Shown here piece by piece: positions 32,911 to 45,592 of a DNA stretch of 64,000 nucleotides; positions within the stretch are counted from its first letter, which is position 1; each line of letters opens with the position of its first letter. Below the pieces are notes generated by a model. It had not been told where the DNA came from and did not search any database. It worked only from the letters and a program-made list of their open reading frames with translations. Origin of the DNA: Rhinopomastus cyanomelas (lineage: Eukaryota > Chordata > Aves > Bucerotiformes > Rhinopomastidae); the NCBI GenBank assembly GCA_013400115.1, contig VXBP01007595.1:310001-374000 (forward strand), given 5' to 3'. The position numbers were made by a program, and so were the translations under genes.

Positions 32911-33210
32911 TTATTCCAGACTACCCATTAGCTTTGCTTATGTTCAACATTTTTTGCTCATGTTTTAATCCTCCGTTAGGGAGTATCACAACACGCCCTT
33001 GCATTACCATTTTAGAAGTTTCAAAGGTACAAATTACTGCACTTTGGTTTTAAGCTCATAAAACACAGCGAAATGTAAACACTGATATCTACAGAGCAAC
33101 AAACATTACTCTTAACCTTTCCTTAAGGCATCAAAGAACTCAGAGAACAATACTGCTAAAATACTGCTAGAATCTCCCTTCCCTCTTGGTACCAACCCAA
33201 TGGCCACATA

Positions 33211-33293
33211 CATAGAACCACAGAATCATTCAGGTTGGAAAAGACTCTTGGGATCATCAAGTCCAACCATCAACCCTATTCTACAAATTCTCT
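33211..33293 (-). mobile_element. Older CR1 3' tip
   Basis: 'catagaaccacagaatcattcaggttggaaaagactc' to 'ccaaccatcaaccctattctac'. Confidence 0.9.
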
Positions 33294-34324
33294 CCTTTTG
33301 AAACAAACTTGTGCTCCAGTCCTTCAAAGTGCCCAAAAATTAACTATGTGTGTTGAAACGAGCAATAATATCAAAAGGAAATGCTAATTAAAAATGCAAA
33401 CTACTGTCATTTTCTCTGGCGAGACAGCTGCCCTGTAATTTGCCCTCCCAATGATTAAAACGTGACTCATGTCACAAACACATCGCTGAATTAGGGCACG
33501 AGCAGTGCACGCTCGCACTGCTGTGTTTACATCTAAATATTGCCAGTCTCCTAGTCACAACGGGTGAGGGTGAGCGCCACACAGAACATGTATCATTCAA
33601 AAGATAAACAAATGTGAAGGTCAGGCATCACCCACATTGACAAAACAAACACGACTGCTTCATGTGATCAAATACAAGAGGATAGAGTCCATTAAGGGCT
33701 GAGCTGGCTAGTACCTGCATCTCATCTACATACTCTGCTGAACTTAGCATTAGCATTACTATTAATCTGTAAGCATGTGTGAAATAACTTAGAAAGAGAG
33801 GTTTTGCAGCTGGTCTGAGTTTGTATTTTAAGAAAATCTAGTTTCTGAAACTATAGAAGCAAATTTAATTAATTTGTTCACCAGATGTTCAGACTGACAA
33901 GAAGAAGATTGAAACAGTTGTGTAAGATGTATTATCACCACTCTATCACAGAAACAGCACCTCCCTGAAGTACTTTCTGCAAATAATTGCATTATATAAG
34001 TATCTATCAGTATTTAAAATTTTCACCATGAAAAGATTTGTCAGACCCTGCTCATTTTTTAAGAATTCAGAGTGAAAGGATATTTCTGATCCTATTGTTA
34101 AATCTTCAAATGTAGCTAATACATACTAACTATTATTGTTAATCAAACAATATTCCACACAGTCAGTGAGCGGTATTACACAGCACACACAGAGATCTCA
34201 GAGATATCATATCTCGGTGCTTATATTTAATTGAATTGCTTTTCCATAACTAAAACTAACTTCTAATTGTTTAGATAAGCACTGTAAATTACCTCAACCA
34301 ACATAAAGACCGGCACATTTATTT
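33294..34324. other. Start of a 3-kb CR1-free block
   Basis: The longest stretch without a recognisable CR1 (33294-36245). Around 33410-33560 the sequence is less AT-rich, with a 'cgagcagtgcacgctcgcactgctg' partial palindrome, and looks like a conserved non-coding element. No gene recognised. Confidence 0.4.
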
Positions 34325-34420
34325 CCATACAGCTACAACAACCAACACACAACTACAGTTGCCATACAGCTACAATTACCATACAGCTACAACAACCACC
34401 ATACAGCTACAACAACTACC
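34325..34420. repeat. Minisatellite, unit 17-20 bp
   Basis: Four to five units of 'ccatacagctacaacaacca', the second one diverged. Confidence 0.85.
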
Positions 34421-36245
34421 TTCAAATACTGATGCTCCACCAATGTGTTTTTACAAATAGCATCGAAAATCCTGTGGACTTATACAAAGCAGCATAATAT
34501 GAGCAATATCTCATTTTATAAAGGCTTATACATACCGGATAATGCAGTACGAACACATAATTGTTCACTTTGTCACTGAGATTCTGCATGGAAATACTGT
34601 CTTATTGCTCCTTACACAGTTCTACATTCTTGCTGTTTGCAGATTTGTAAAAATACCGATGACAATTTTTACCAAAAAAAAACCCCAAAAAAAATCACAG
34701 AAGTGGAGATTCGGGGAGAAGAAAAGGCTCAGAAAACAATGACTCTGCTCAAGGAGTCGATCACATTGCACTGATAGAAATTTAATGGTTCTTCAGGAAG
34801 CATAATGAACAATCTTATCTCAGGAGACCTCTGTTCTCTACACACATCAAGAGTGGTGACAGCTCATCCTTCCCAGAAACCAATACCGAGAGAGAAAGCG
34901 TGCTGCCTGAGAGTGTTAAACCTACGGCACCATTAGATGCCTGCTGTCATCACAGACAAGCATTACCACGTAGTCTACCAAGTCAGCTCAGATCGTGCGA
35001 TTCACACAAAGAGACCTTTCTCCTATTTCTCGGCAACGCAAATTGAGAACATCTCTGTTGAATTTGAGCGTGTTTTTTTCTTTACTAGCCTGGCAGCCTA
35101 CTGCCTAATTCCCCATACCGCTGTATTACAAAGCCAAGTCTGGTCTTGGCAGGTGGTGGGGAGTTGCACAGGCAGCAAAGGCAGCCCCCCTGAGGTGGAA
35201 AGGAATACGTGGCTTTATCCTGCCAGATTAGAAGTGGAATAGATGGGCTGCAAGACTATTTTGTGCAGACGTCCTCCGATAGAAAGTGGATCTCTAATAT
35301 CAAGCCCTTGAGTACAGAAATAAAAGGGAAAGGCTGTGAAATATTTGGGGTTACAGAAGCATTTGAATAAGCTTTTTCCAGAACAAGAGCAGAAAGCAGA
35401 AGAGCTTAACTCAGCAACTATGCGCTTGCACACACAACATTCCTAGATAATAGGAAGCAGAACACAGTCCTTTGCACAAGAATCATCATGAAAATTCATG
35501 ACCTGGTCAGTCAACTTCACTGAAGCAAGCAAAAAAGGCTCTGTGCTCCACAAGGGCTTGAGAAAGGAGCTTGCAGGCAGCACTTGGAAGTGATAAATAA
35601 ATAAATAAATACTCCTCTAGGCTGTAAACAAATACACTGAGAAAATAGCCCAAACCACCTCAGACAGATATTTCCATAAATAATGTCTCAGTACGGGCAA
35701 CAAGTTCAGACTGCGGTCTAGTATTTGCAGTCTGAAAGATCCTTACTGGTGTAAGACAGGTACTCATTCACAAAAGGTTTAGCTGTACCCCCAAAGATGC
35801 TATTAGCACTCCAGTGCAGTGCCGGTCACCCAAACAAAATACCAATACCTTCACTGCAATGGTTACTTTCTGCTTCTACCTTACCTTAGTATATAACAAA
35901 ATCAAAGAAACCCACAGTATAATTTAGGATCTGATGCTATTTTTATTAAGTAATAATAATATTCTTAATAATAAATATTATTTAAACTATTATTGCATAA
36001 TATCTTCAAGAACAAAACACAATCATAACAATAACAATGTTTTATACGCAAATAACTTTCTGTTCCAGCTATTATAATTGGGCTAAGAAACATCGTAGCA
36101 GTCATTTGCACTTTCAGGAAGACCATTTTCCACCTCCACATGAAATAGTGAAAGAATTAGTGGTGGTGACCATAAGATTCACACCTCATCATCTTGATTT
36201 TTGAGCTCCTCCTTTCCTCAAGTGTTGTTGCGCTGCATATGTTGT
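34421..36245. other. Unique DNA, 1.8 kb
   Basis: A 101-codon plus frame at 34937-35242 has no recognised motif. A short (AATA)n run lies at 35594-35611. AT-rich 'taataat' run at 35945-36000. No gene recognised. Confidence 0.45.
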
Positions 36246-36925
36246 TCACAGAACCATCTAGGTTGGAAAAGATCTTGAAGATCAAGTCCAACCATTAAAC
36301 TAACTCTAGCAAGCCCATCATTAAACCACATCCTTAAGCTACTTAAGATTGTCCTTAGAGCAACACAAAAACACACGACCTTCAGCTACGCAACTTCTAA
36401 ACATGTCCAGGGACAGTGATTCGGTTATGTCCCTGGATAGCCTGTTCCAATGTCTGATGACCCCTCCTTGTTTTTCCTTATCACAGAATCACAGAATATT
36501 AGGGACTGGACTGTGACTTCGAAATATCATCTACTCCAATCTAACCTAAACTTTTCCTGGCACAACCTGAGGCCGTTTCCTCTCTTCCTATTGCTTGGTA
36601 CTTGGAAGAGGACATCGACATTCACCTCACTTCAACCTCCTTTCAGGTAATTGTAGGGAGCAATAAGGTCTCCTCTGAGCCTGCTTCCCTCCAGACTAAA
36701 CAACCCCACCTCTCTCAGCTGCTCCTCATAAAGGCTTCTTCTCCAGACCCTTCACCAACCTTGTTGCCCTTCTTTGGACCCGCTCCAGGACCGCAATGTC
36801 TTTCTAGCACTGAGGTGCCCAAAACAGAACATAGTACTCAAGATGTGGCCTTACCAGTGCTGAGTACCGAGGTACAATCATTTTGCTACTCCTGCGGGCA
36901 ACACTATTTCTGATACAAACCAAGA
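36246..36925 (-). mobile_element. Older CR1, long, split by a young tip
   Basis: Antisense copy in two collinear parts, 36246-36480 and 36539-36925. It contains 'cctgaggccgtttcctctcttcc', 'gtagggagcaataaggtctcctctgagcc' and 'gaggtgcccaaaacagaacatagtactc' from ORF2. Well diverged. Confidence 0.93.
36481..36538 (-). mobile_element. Young CR1 tip nested in the older CR1
   Basis: 58 bp, 'tcacagaatcacagaatattagggactgg' to 'catctactccaa', splitting the host between 'gtttttcctta' and 'tctaacctaaac'. Confidence 0.92.
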
Positions 36926-37771
36926 TGTTCTTCATTAGTAAAGATTAAAAAATCAATCTCCATCCTGCACACAGCAGGCAACAATCCACAGCAAGAAAAG
37001 CTACCGTCGCAAAAGCAGGGATTAACTAGCAGTTTCAGCAGACCCCTGAGGCAAGCTGGCAGCTGTAGCCAAAACATCTAGGACAGGGCAGAGGCACCAA
37101 GAGGATAACCTGCAGCAGGGCTGCCCACGGTGCATATGTTCTGTGGGTAACAGATCAGACAGTGATGTCAATCTGGCACCTCTGAGGAGCACTAAGTTCA
37201 CTTGCACATATATTTTAAAAAAGCTCCCTGTTTTCATGATAAATAACTTTCCTCATGCATTCCATGTATATCGTGCCTTTCACCAGGCAAATTTCAAATT
37301 GTTAATATTAATTAGCTCTCAAAAGGCTCCTGTGAGGCATTTCAAGAAGAGGCACAATAATTTCACCCACACTTCTATCCTCTGTGGTGCAGCACGACAG
37401 CTTCCTAAAGAGCAAAATATATAATAATGGAAAAGGCTAAAGCTTCTTAGGGGGAAGTTTCCTTAAAGATTAGATTTTCAGAGCCCCATTCAAGGCCCCA
37501 GCTGGGCTCCTGTGGGCTTCTTTGAAGAGGCCAGCTTTCTTGATCAACCCAAGGCTCTTTTTTTTCAAAGAGAAAGCAGAAATCTCAGTTTTATTAAACT
37601 CGATTTAATGCCTACCTTTGCCCTGTGGTTTTTTTTTTACTTGTTAGGGTTTTTTTTTTAAGGTTGTGTACCGTACTTATGTTTTCTCTGTTCCCTATGA
37701 ATAATTGGTGCTTTCTAGAAGGCTAACTTACAACTACATTGCAGAGACTTAACAGTACAGTTGCTATTATA
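36926..37771. other. Unique DNA
   Basis: 37255-37400 looks conserved-type (moderate GC, no repeats). T runs at 37558 and 37629-37660. No gene recognised. Confidence 0.45.
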
Positions 37772-37918
37772 TAGAATCACAGAATCACTCTGATTGGAAA
37801 AGACCCCTGGGATCATAGAGTCCAACCATTTATCCTGCCTTACAAGTTCACCCCTAAACACCGCATCAAAACAATCTTTAATCACATCCAGGGATGGCAA
37901 CTCAACCACTTCCCTGGG
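37772..37918 (-). mobile_element. Older CR1 3' end
   Basis: 'atagaatcacagaatcactctgattggaaaagacccc' to 'ccagggatggcaactcaaccacttccctggga'. Confidence 0.92.
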
Positions 37919-38148
37919 AGGTAAAATTCAAACTACGAAATTAAGAACATAGACAAAGAGGGGAAAAAATTGCATGGTCGTATTTTAGAAGTCTGAGAAA
38001 TGCTCAGCTAAACAATCCCTAGCAGGTAGACTGTAAGTAATAAGGCACAGTTGGCTTACATCTGACAGGCTTAATGTACCAACAGTTGTAATTAATTCAT
38101 AGTTATGTGGAATTAAGACATTTTTTCTTGTTAATCTATGATATCATG

Positions 38149-38234
38149 ATCACAGAACATGAGGGATGGAAGGGACCTCGAAAGATCATCTAGTCCAATC
38201 CCCCCACCACAGTAGGATCACCTATACACTGTCT
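38149..38234 (-). mobile_element. CR1 3' tip, young group
   Basis: 'gatcacagaacatgagggatggaagggacc' to 'caggatcacctataca'. Confidence 0.92.
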
Positions 38235-38582
38235 CATTTTTTAAATGGTAAGCACTGAAGACTTTAGCATGTGGCCCAGAAGGTGAATTGAAGGAGCAAC
38301 AGAAAAGGATTTTGTATTCTTCGAAACAGCAAAATGTTCTTTTAAAACATCTAGTGAGGGTATGGAGATTGCACAGACGAATTATCAGTAATGAAATTAG
38401 TGTCTGATGCTAATAACCCACTTAAATTGGTAAAGTAACCAATTTAAATGTCATCTTTAATTAAAATGCCAATTAGAGCAAAGGGTTATTAAGATACATG
38501 TCACTTACTAAAAATCTATGTATCCTTGATTTTTTACTTTATGCCTTTTCTTCAAGCATCACCCAATCATGGAGTTTTACCC
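38235..38582. other. Unique AT-rich DNA
   Basis: 38380-38520 is rich in TTAAATTGG / CCAATTTAA inverted motifs and ATTA cores; possible conserved element. No gene seen. Confidence 0.4.
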
Positions 38583-38694
38583 CACCCGGACATGTTTCTG
38601 TGTGACTGGATCTAGGGGATCCCTCTGGCAGAGGGATTCAACAGTATGATCTTTAGAGGTCCCTTCCAATCCCTAATGTTCTGTGATTCTGTGA
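38583..38694 (+). mobile_element. CR1 3' tip, young group
   Basis: 'acccggacatgtttctgtgtgactggatctagg' to 'gttctgtgattctgtga'. Confidence 0.95.
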
Positions 38695-39296
38695 AAATTC
38701 AAAAAAAAAAGCCAAACAAACAGGATTTCATTATGTTACTGTAAAAGAATCGACATTCAAGCTATACTAAAAGGCAAAAAGAAATTAAGCTGATTTTAAG
38801 ATACAGAGATATTGAATGTATGCAAAAAAAGAAAGAGCAAATAAGCTAGCCTGAGGGTAGCCTAGTACAGCAGTTGACATGAAATGCTGATCCTTCTTCC
38901 CAGCCTCCCCCCACCTTTGAAAAGAAGTCTTCCTCAGGTTTCAAAGCTTGTGTAATGAGGAGCCAATAAAACATTATAATCTGCTAACGCCTGTTACCAC
39001 TGATTTGCAGGACTTCCTCTCCCTTTAATTAACCCACATCACATAGATCACGGTGCTTTACTAGACAGTGCATAAGGATGGCGATTAGACAACTGACATA
39101 CAATAACAACACACAATAGAAGAAACAGAACACTAATACATCTAACAATACCTGTAACTGTAGCTGAGATATTGTAATGACGGATCCATTAGCACTAGTA
39201 GAAAAATACCTAGGTTTCAAGGGGAAATTTTATGGTCTGACCAAAACCTCGTAACTCTGTGATTTAATTTTTTTAGATTAAGGCTGTCATTAGACT
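38695..39296. other. Unique AT-rich DNA
   Basis: No gene recognised. Confidence 0.5.
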
Positions 39297-39645
39297 CGTA
39301 CAATCTCTCAGGCTGGAAAACAATCTTGGGATCATCGAGTTGGATTTAGATCTCTTTTGAGGTCCTTTCCAACCTGTAACATTCTGTGATTCTGTAACCA
39401 TCAACCTTACTGTGCAAGTTCACTCCTAAACCAGATCCCCCAACACCACATCTGAGTGACTTTTAAATTCATCCAGGGATGAGGACTCAACCACCACCCT
39501 AGGCAGCCCATTCCAGTGCCTGGCCACACACTCTGGGTAGAATTTCTTCCTGATATCTAGTCTAACCCTCCACTGTTGAAGCTTGCAGCCCTTCCCTCTG
39601 GTTCTGATGCTAATCACCTGCGAGAAGAGAGCAGCACCAACATGA
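39297..39645 (-). mobile_element. Older CR1 split by a young tip
   Basis: Antisense parts 39297-39340 ('ctcaggctggaaaacaatcttgggatcatcgagt') and 39396-39645 ('accatcaaccttactg' to 'gagaagagagcagcacc') are collinear. Minus frame: SIRTRGKGCKLQQWRVRLDI, NGLPRVVVESSSLDEFK. Confidence 0.93.
39341..39395 (+). mobile_element. Young CR1 tip nested in the older CR1
   Basis: 55 bp sense tip ('gatctcttttgaggtcctttccaacc...ctgtgattctgt') lying exactly between 'catcgagt' and 'aaccatcaacc' of the host. Confidence 0.92.
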
Positions 39646-40094
39646 CTACAATGTTTCAGTATTGTTATAATCAAGCAACAACTTGAGGTTGTGGACGAGC
39701 ATACAAAGTAACTCCCTAATCTGATAACATGCAGGCTCTCTCCTCTTTCCTAACCCAAAATTTAGCAAAGGGACATAAAGAGACACTATTCACCACACGG
39801 AAACACACTCCCCAACCTAGAATGCAGGAGCTACATGAAAAACATGCAAATGTACACAATCACTTCAACAAGTCCATGTCATCCTAGCCTTCCCCTTGCT
39901 TTGCCACCAATCTCCCTTAAGCTGATTTGTTTAACAACATCATTAAATAAATGTGATTTATTTCCTGAATAACTAATCTGTTTACAGCCTTGTCAGCCTT
40001 GCCTCGTATGGATTTACCTTCCAGGGTGAGATGAAGACTAACAAAAGACTAAAATGAAGGATTATGTGACTCAAAGATGATGAACGGGGGGGGG
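39646..40094. other. Unique DNA with a G run
   Basis: 39880-40010 is AT-rich and conserved-looking. A run of nine Gs at 40086-40094 abuts the next CR1. Confidence 0.45.
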
Positions 40095-40429
40095 AACCTC
40101 TCCCTGATGAGGAAGGCTGAGGGAGCTGGGTCGCTTGAGCTTGGAAAAAAGGAGACTGAGGGGTGACCTCATGAATAAATAAATATGTGAAGGGTGGGTG
40201 TCAGGAGGATGGAGCTAGGCTCTGCTCAGGGACATCCAGTGACAGGACAAGGGGCAATTGGTGTGAGCTGGAAAAGAAGGAGGTTCCACATCAATATGAG
40301 AAGGAACTTCTTCACAGTAAGGGTGATAGAGCCCTGGAACAGGCTGCCCAGGGAGGTTGTGGAGTCTCCTTCTGTAGAAGCCTGCCTGAACATGTTCCTG
40401 TGTGACTTCATCTAGATGATCCTGCTGTC
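40095..40429 (+). mobile_element. CR1, young group, 3' tip missing
   Basis: Sense ORF2 end (GGCQEDGARLCSGTSSDRTR, FHINMRRNFFTVRVIEPWNR) to 'gatcctgctgtct', where it stops about 65 bp short of the end. The tip must have been lost after insertion. Confidence 0.93.
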
Positions 40430-42116
40430 TCTTAATACTGTTTCTTTGGGTAATAAATGGTAACAACTGACTGGATGACATTGTCATATAGATATAAAAT
40501 AGTGGCATCTATCAATACACAAGTCATTTTTAATTACTCTTAATATGAAGAATGAAAGTGAACAGCACTAACCTCTGACTACAAAAACAAGGTAGCATCA
40601 CTGTAAATACCCATGCGCTGGAATACTTTGGGAGTACTCTATAGTGAAAACAGACTGGACAAGATCTTTTTAAGATCAGAAAGACTTTAACATCTAATAG
40701 AAGGTTGAAGGAAATACATCAGAGCAAACTACGACAGTTAAATAAAACTTCAGTACATCAGAAACTGCTCAGGAGAAGAAAGCAAACAAGCGACACCAGC
40801 AGAAATAGAAGAAGGGAGTGCTCTAGTAACACAACATTTAAAAAACAATTATTTACAGTAAAACATGGTCAAAGCAAAGGTTCCAGCTCTATTCCTTTTC
40901 TATCAGAAATATCTTTTTAACACAGCTACACTTGGTTTCCTCTAAATCAACTGATGCATCATCTGCTGAGTGGTTATACATTCCTTAATAGCAGAAGACC
41001 ACTAAGTGTGATTAGAATGGAAGCAATAATTACCTGAATTAGGTTTAAAATATGTCATTAGTACATCTACAACCTGTAAGCTTGCACCATTACTTGAAGT
41101 ATAGATTCTACAAGTTATCTTGAAGAGGACTGTATTAATTAATAACATTCTGCCTCTCTGGCTTGCTAAATTTAGAGTTCCAAAGAGAGCAAAGGATGCA
41201 GAACTGGCAAAAGAGTTAACCTGTAAAGAAGGCTAAAAGAAACATAAATGGCTAAAGGGAACAGCAGATAATACAGCTTCTGAACATTGAAGCAATGAGT
41301 GCACCAAAACACATGAAATGAAGATAATCAGAGATATTGGAACATTGGTCTTGTTACTATTGTCTTCTATTACAAGTTTACAATCCAATAATACATATGA
41401 AGTTGTATGTATCTGCATATTTTGTTTCAACCTCCACTTCAGATGTTGCTCCCCCAGCAAATATGATAAAACACACTATTATGATGACTTGACAGTCATG
41501 TTTATCACCACATGGAAAACTAATCGACACTGACTTAATGAGTTGGAGTCTGTCCCAAGATTCTTTCCTCTACTCCATAGTTGCACATCATCTCATCAGC
41601 AGACACCTATTCACTTCTACAGAACTTGTACTGTGTTGTGAACCTGGTGTCATCCATCTTCCCTGTAATCCCTTTTATTTTCACCACGCAGGAATACCCA
41701 TAAACACCTATTCTTATAGGTCTAAACATATGTAAAGACCTATCACTCTCCAACATCTAGATAAGTTCAACAAATGCATCCCTTATTCAAATTTAGTTTG
41801 ATTAGAACCTTAAGGCCATAGGAGAAAGAAAATCTAGATATTTTAGCTGTAAGTGACTGAAGCATTTAGCTGAATATTTAGCAGCGCAATGCACAACACA
41901 GAGTCTAAAGGACTGGTGTTGTTTAGTCTTGACTAAATCACACATGATTTGTACTCTGCAAGTGCAGTTTTGTGTAAAGCTGAATCAATTTTCAAATGTT
42001 TACTCCTGCAAGGATATAATAAACCCCAAACAAATAGAAAATCAAACAGCGCAACACTATTGCAGGCAGAAACGGTAGCAGCATCACACTCTATCTGCGG
42101 CAAGTCATAAAATGAG
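40430..42116. other. Unique AT-rich DNA, 1.7 kb
   Basis: Several 65-75 codon frames on both strands (40705, 41233, 41318, 41538), none recognised. No repeat family seen. Confidence 0.5.
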
Positions 42117-42362
42117 AATCACACAATTGTTTATGCTGGAAAAGACCTTTAAGATCATCAGGTTCATCTCTCTACCCATTAAATCAGATCGCTAAGCACT
42201 GTGTCTACACATCTCCTAAACACCTCCCTGGTCATTCTGTTCATTTAACAATCCTTAAAGTGAAGAATTTTTCTCCTAATACACCATCTAATCCCCACCT
42301 GGCGCAGCTTGAGGCCATTTCCTCATGTTTCATCACTTGATACTTGGAAGAAAAGACTGACT
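42117..42362 (-). mobile_element. Older CR1 3' end
   Basis: Antisense 'atcacacaattgtttatgctggaaaagacc' to 'cttgaggccatttcctcatg', strongly diverged. Confidence 0.85.
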
Positions 42363-43500
42363 AATCAGTCCCATGTCTGCACTGATGGACTATGGGTTCA
42401 GTTCTCATGATCTCTACCGCCTGGCCACTGGCTGCACTGAGTATAGATGGAGTGAAAGTGATGCCTTGAACGAGCAAATATCCCCAGGCTGGAATGGTTT
42501 GTTGATTTGCAATCTTGGTTCTAGAAACTGAAAATTCAGCTACCAACACGTAGCTCATCCTTAACAAAAGGCCATAATTTTGTTTGCAGGTTGCAAGTTC
42601 AGCACTACATTCCCCTGAGTCACAACTAGGGACATTAGCAGCATTTCTCTTGCATCCTTTTTTGCAATATCATTCTCCAGGGAAATTAATTAAAAGCCTA
42701 CCCTTTACTACATGGAAACTTGGTGAATTTCAATCTGGATAGGTCCCTCCTCCCCTCCCACTGGGGAAATATAATAAAATTAAAGCAATTTATTTTTAAA
42801 AAAAAGTTGGATGTGATGAAGCACCTCAGGTGGCAGATATTTGGAGATATCATTGTAGAGCAGTTTATTCTTCACTACTTACAGTGAACTAGATACAGGA
42901 ACATGCCAGGACGATCCTCAAATAAAAATAACAGAGAAAATGAAGAAGATGACAGCTCTACATTGCTGCAAACGCTCAGAAAATTACTGCTAGCAATGTT
43001 GCCAGGATAGAGTTGTGTCTTTTCACAAATGGAGGTTCAAGTAATAAGCAGAGAGTAATTTTTCAGAAGCAGCCTGTGACAGCTTACTTGGGAATCGAGA
43101 AACATGTCCTACATGACAAAGTTTTTACTAATGGAATTATCCTACAGGCTGACAAAGAGGTTATTCATCCACTGCCTATGATACACTAGCTGGATGATGC
43201 TTGATGGCTCTAAAGGAGAAGACTATCTGTTTATATTCTGATGAGTAAGACATGAATAGTTTAAAAAAATCATACTGATTGTGAATTATCTGAGCATAAT
43301 GCTGAGCTCTTCTTTTAATTTCAGATAAGCATAAAGCTGCATTTATATACCCAGAGCTGTTTTCAGACTGGGGGATACCAGCGCATTTTCACATGATCTC
43401 TAGTAGGTAGGAATCTATGGATGAAAAGGGAAACCAAATTGACAACAAGAATTGATTTCTTCGCAAGGATGTCTTTACATACATTCAGATTTATTAATGA
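42363..43500. other. Unique DNA, 1.1 kb
   Basis: The minus frame 42361-42567 (68 codons, LVAEFSVSRTKIANQQTIPA, SAASGQAVEIMRTEPIVHQC) is open with codon composition like coding DNA, but I see no paired splice sites and do not recognise it. Confidence 0.35.
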
Positions 43501-44040
43501 GAGAGATTCTCCTCCCCTTCTACTCTGCCCTGCTGAGACCGCATCTGGAATCTTGTGTGCAGTTATGGGCCACTCAGTTCCAGAAGGACATAGAAATGCT
43601 GGAGAGTCCAGCACAAAGCCACAAAGATGATGAAGGGAGTGGAGAATCTACCTGATGAGGAACGGCTGAGGGAGCTGGGACTCTTGAGCTTGGAGAAAAG
43701 GAGACTGCGGGGTGACTCCATTCATGTTGATAAATATGGATGGTGGATGTTAAGAGGATGGAGCCAGGCTCTGCTCAGTGTCATCTGATGATAGGACAAG
43801 GGGCAATGGGTGTGAGCTGGAACAGAGGAGGTTCCACATCAATATGAGAAGGAACTTTTTCACGGTGGGGGTGACAGAGTGATGGAAGGGGCTGCTCAGG
43901 GAGGTTATGGAGTCTCCTTCTCTGGAGGCGTTTAAAACCCGCCTGGCGATGTTTCTGTGTGACTTGATCTAGGTTACCTTAGGATTGGACTGGATGATCT
44001 TTCAGGTCCCTTTCAATCCCTAGTGTTCTGTGATTATGTG
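43501..44040 (+). mobile_element. CR1 LINE, young group, about 540 bp
   Basis: Sense copy from the RT thumb ('gagacttactcctccccttctactctgcc' type) through ORF2 end to the complete tip. Frames are broken at about 43605 and 43735 by small deletions. Confidence 0.95.
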
Positions 44041-44520
44041 ATAACATATTCCTTGTAGCTCTTACTGTATTTCCCTACCAACTATACACGTCAACCACAA
44101 ACTATGGCTTGAAAGATGCAGTTGAACATTTTACTTCTATATGATTAACTGTCTAAACTGAGGATTTATTTCTTATGCTTTTATATATAACCCGACATAG
44201 CAATTACTGTCACAAGCAATTGCACATGTATTTGTATGAAAGAGAAATGGCAGCTGGTGCTTTGGGAGAAGTCCTTTAACAGCTCACGTGAGATGTGAGC
44301 CATGAAACGTAAGAGGTGTAGCAATCAGTTGAAAATAAGGCTGTAAAGTAGTTCTCGCACTCTTCTGCACTGCTGCCTGCATTTCATGTAACTGTAAAAT
44401 CCACTGCCTGACAGTTGTTCTAAAACACTAGCAACCCGCGTTTCCTCTAACACTTGGGGGGTTAGCCCCCTGAAAATTAAATATTGAATGGAAAATAGCA
44501 TCACTATGAGGAAAGACAGG
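44041..44520. other. Unique AT-rich DNA
   Basis: No gene recognised. Confidence 0.5.
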
Positions 44521-44587
44521 CAGGGGGACTGGGCTAGATGATCTTTTGAGGTTCCTTCCAATCCCTGATGTTCTGTGGTTCTGTGAA
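44521..44587 (+). mobile_element. CR1 3' tip, young group
   Basis: 'agggggactgggctagatgatcttttgagg' to 'gttctgtggttctgtgaa'. Confidence 0.93.
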
Positions 44588-44737
44588 TACACTGCCACTT
44601 TTAAATCTACTGATTTTGTTTAAGCCCAAAAGCTTTATCTTGCTTGAAACACTACAAAATTGCTTTTGTTTGAGATCTTTGGAAGCATCAGAAGGAGAGT
44701 TCCAATACCAAGAAATTCCACAAGATCTACCACAATC

Positions 44738-44835
44738 AAAGATTTAAACACATCCAGGAACAGTGATTCAACCACCTCCCTGGGAAGCCCATTCTAGTGC
44801 CTGATTCTGTAAAACAAATTTTCCCAATATGAAGT
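44738..44835 (-). mobile_element. Older CR1 fragment, tip missing
   Basis: 'gatttaaacacatccaggaacagtgattcaacc' to 'ttcccaatatgaagtctaa'. Confidence 0.8.
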
Positions 44836-45202
44836 CTAAAAGTATTCAGGTTGGTTTTTTTTTTTTAAAGCTACCAAGGAGACAGATAGAAAAGAAAAAG
44901 AGATTATTTCTGTGTGAACTTTTGGTCTACATGAAATGGAAGAATACTTCGTAGGATCCCTTAAGACAAATACCAGGGCAGTGGGCTAACGAGAAGGCAT
45001 ACGTGCATATCTCAGCATGTATTTCTGCTGATTAAAGAACACTTTTCACACTAGGAAATAAGCTAAAATTCCCAGAATCTTATATGAAGATATCTCTCTA
45101 CTTACACTAATACAACTTTCCCTGAATTTATATTTATGCTCTCATTTGTGAGCATGCTAAAATAAAGCCATTTACTTAACACGAGAATTAATTACTGTTA
45201 AT
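44836..45202. other. Unique AT-rich DNA
   Basis: No repeat or gene recognised. Confidence 0.5.
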
Positions 45203-45592
45203 AACAGAACCTTAGGGATTGGAAGGGACCTTGAAAGATCATCTAGTCCAATCCCCCTGCCACAGCAGGATCACCTAGATCAAGTCACACAGGAACATAT
45301 CTAGGCGGGTTTTAAACGTCTTCAGAGTAGGAGACTTCACAACCTCCCTGGGCAGCTCCTTCCACTGCTCTGTCACCCTCACCATTAAGTTCCTTCTCAT
45401 ATTGATGTGGAACCTCCTGTGTTCCAGCTCACACCCACTGCCCTTTATCCTATCATTGGATGACACTGAGCAGAGCCTGGGTCCATCCTCCTGACATCCA
45501 TCGGCACATTTTTATCAACATTAATGAGGTCACCCCTCAATCTCCTTTCTCAAGAGGTCAAGAGTCCCAGCTCCCTCACCCCTTCCTCATCA
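45203..45592 (-). mobile_element. CR1 LINE, young group
   Basis: Antisense tip ('aataacagaaccttagggattggaagg') and ORF2 end (SSNDRIKGSGCELEHRRFHI) to 'agctccctcaccccttcctcatc'. Confidence 0.95.
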
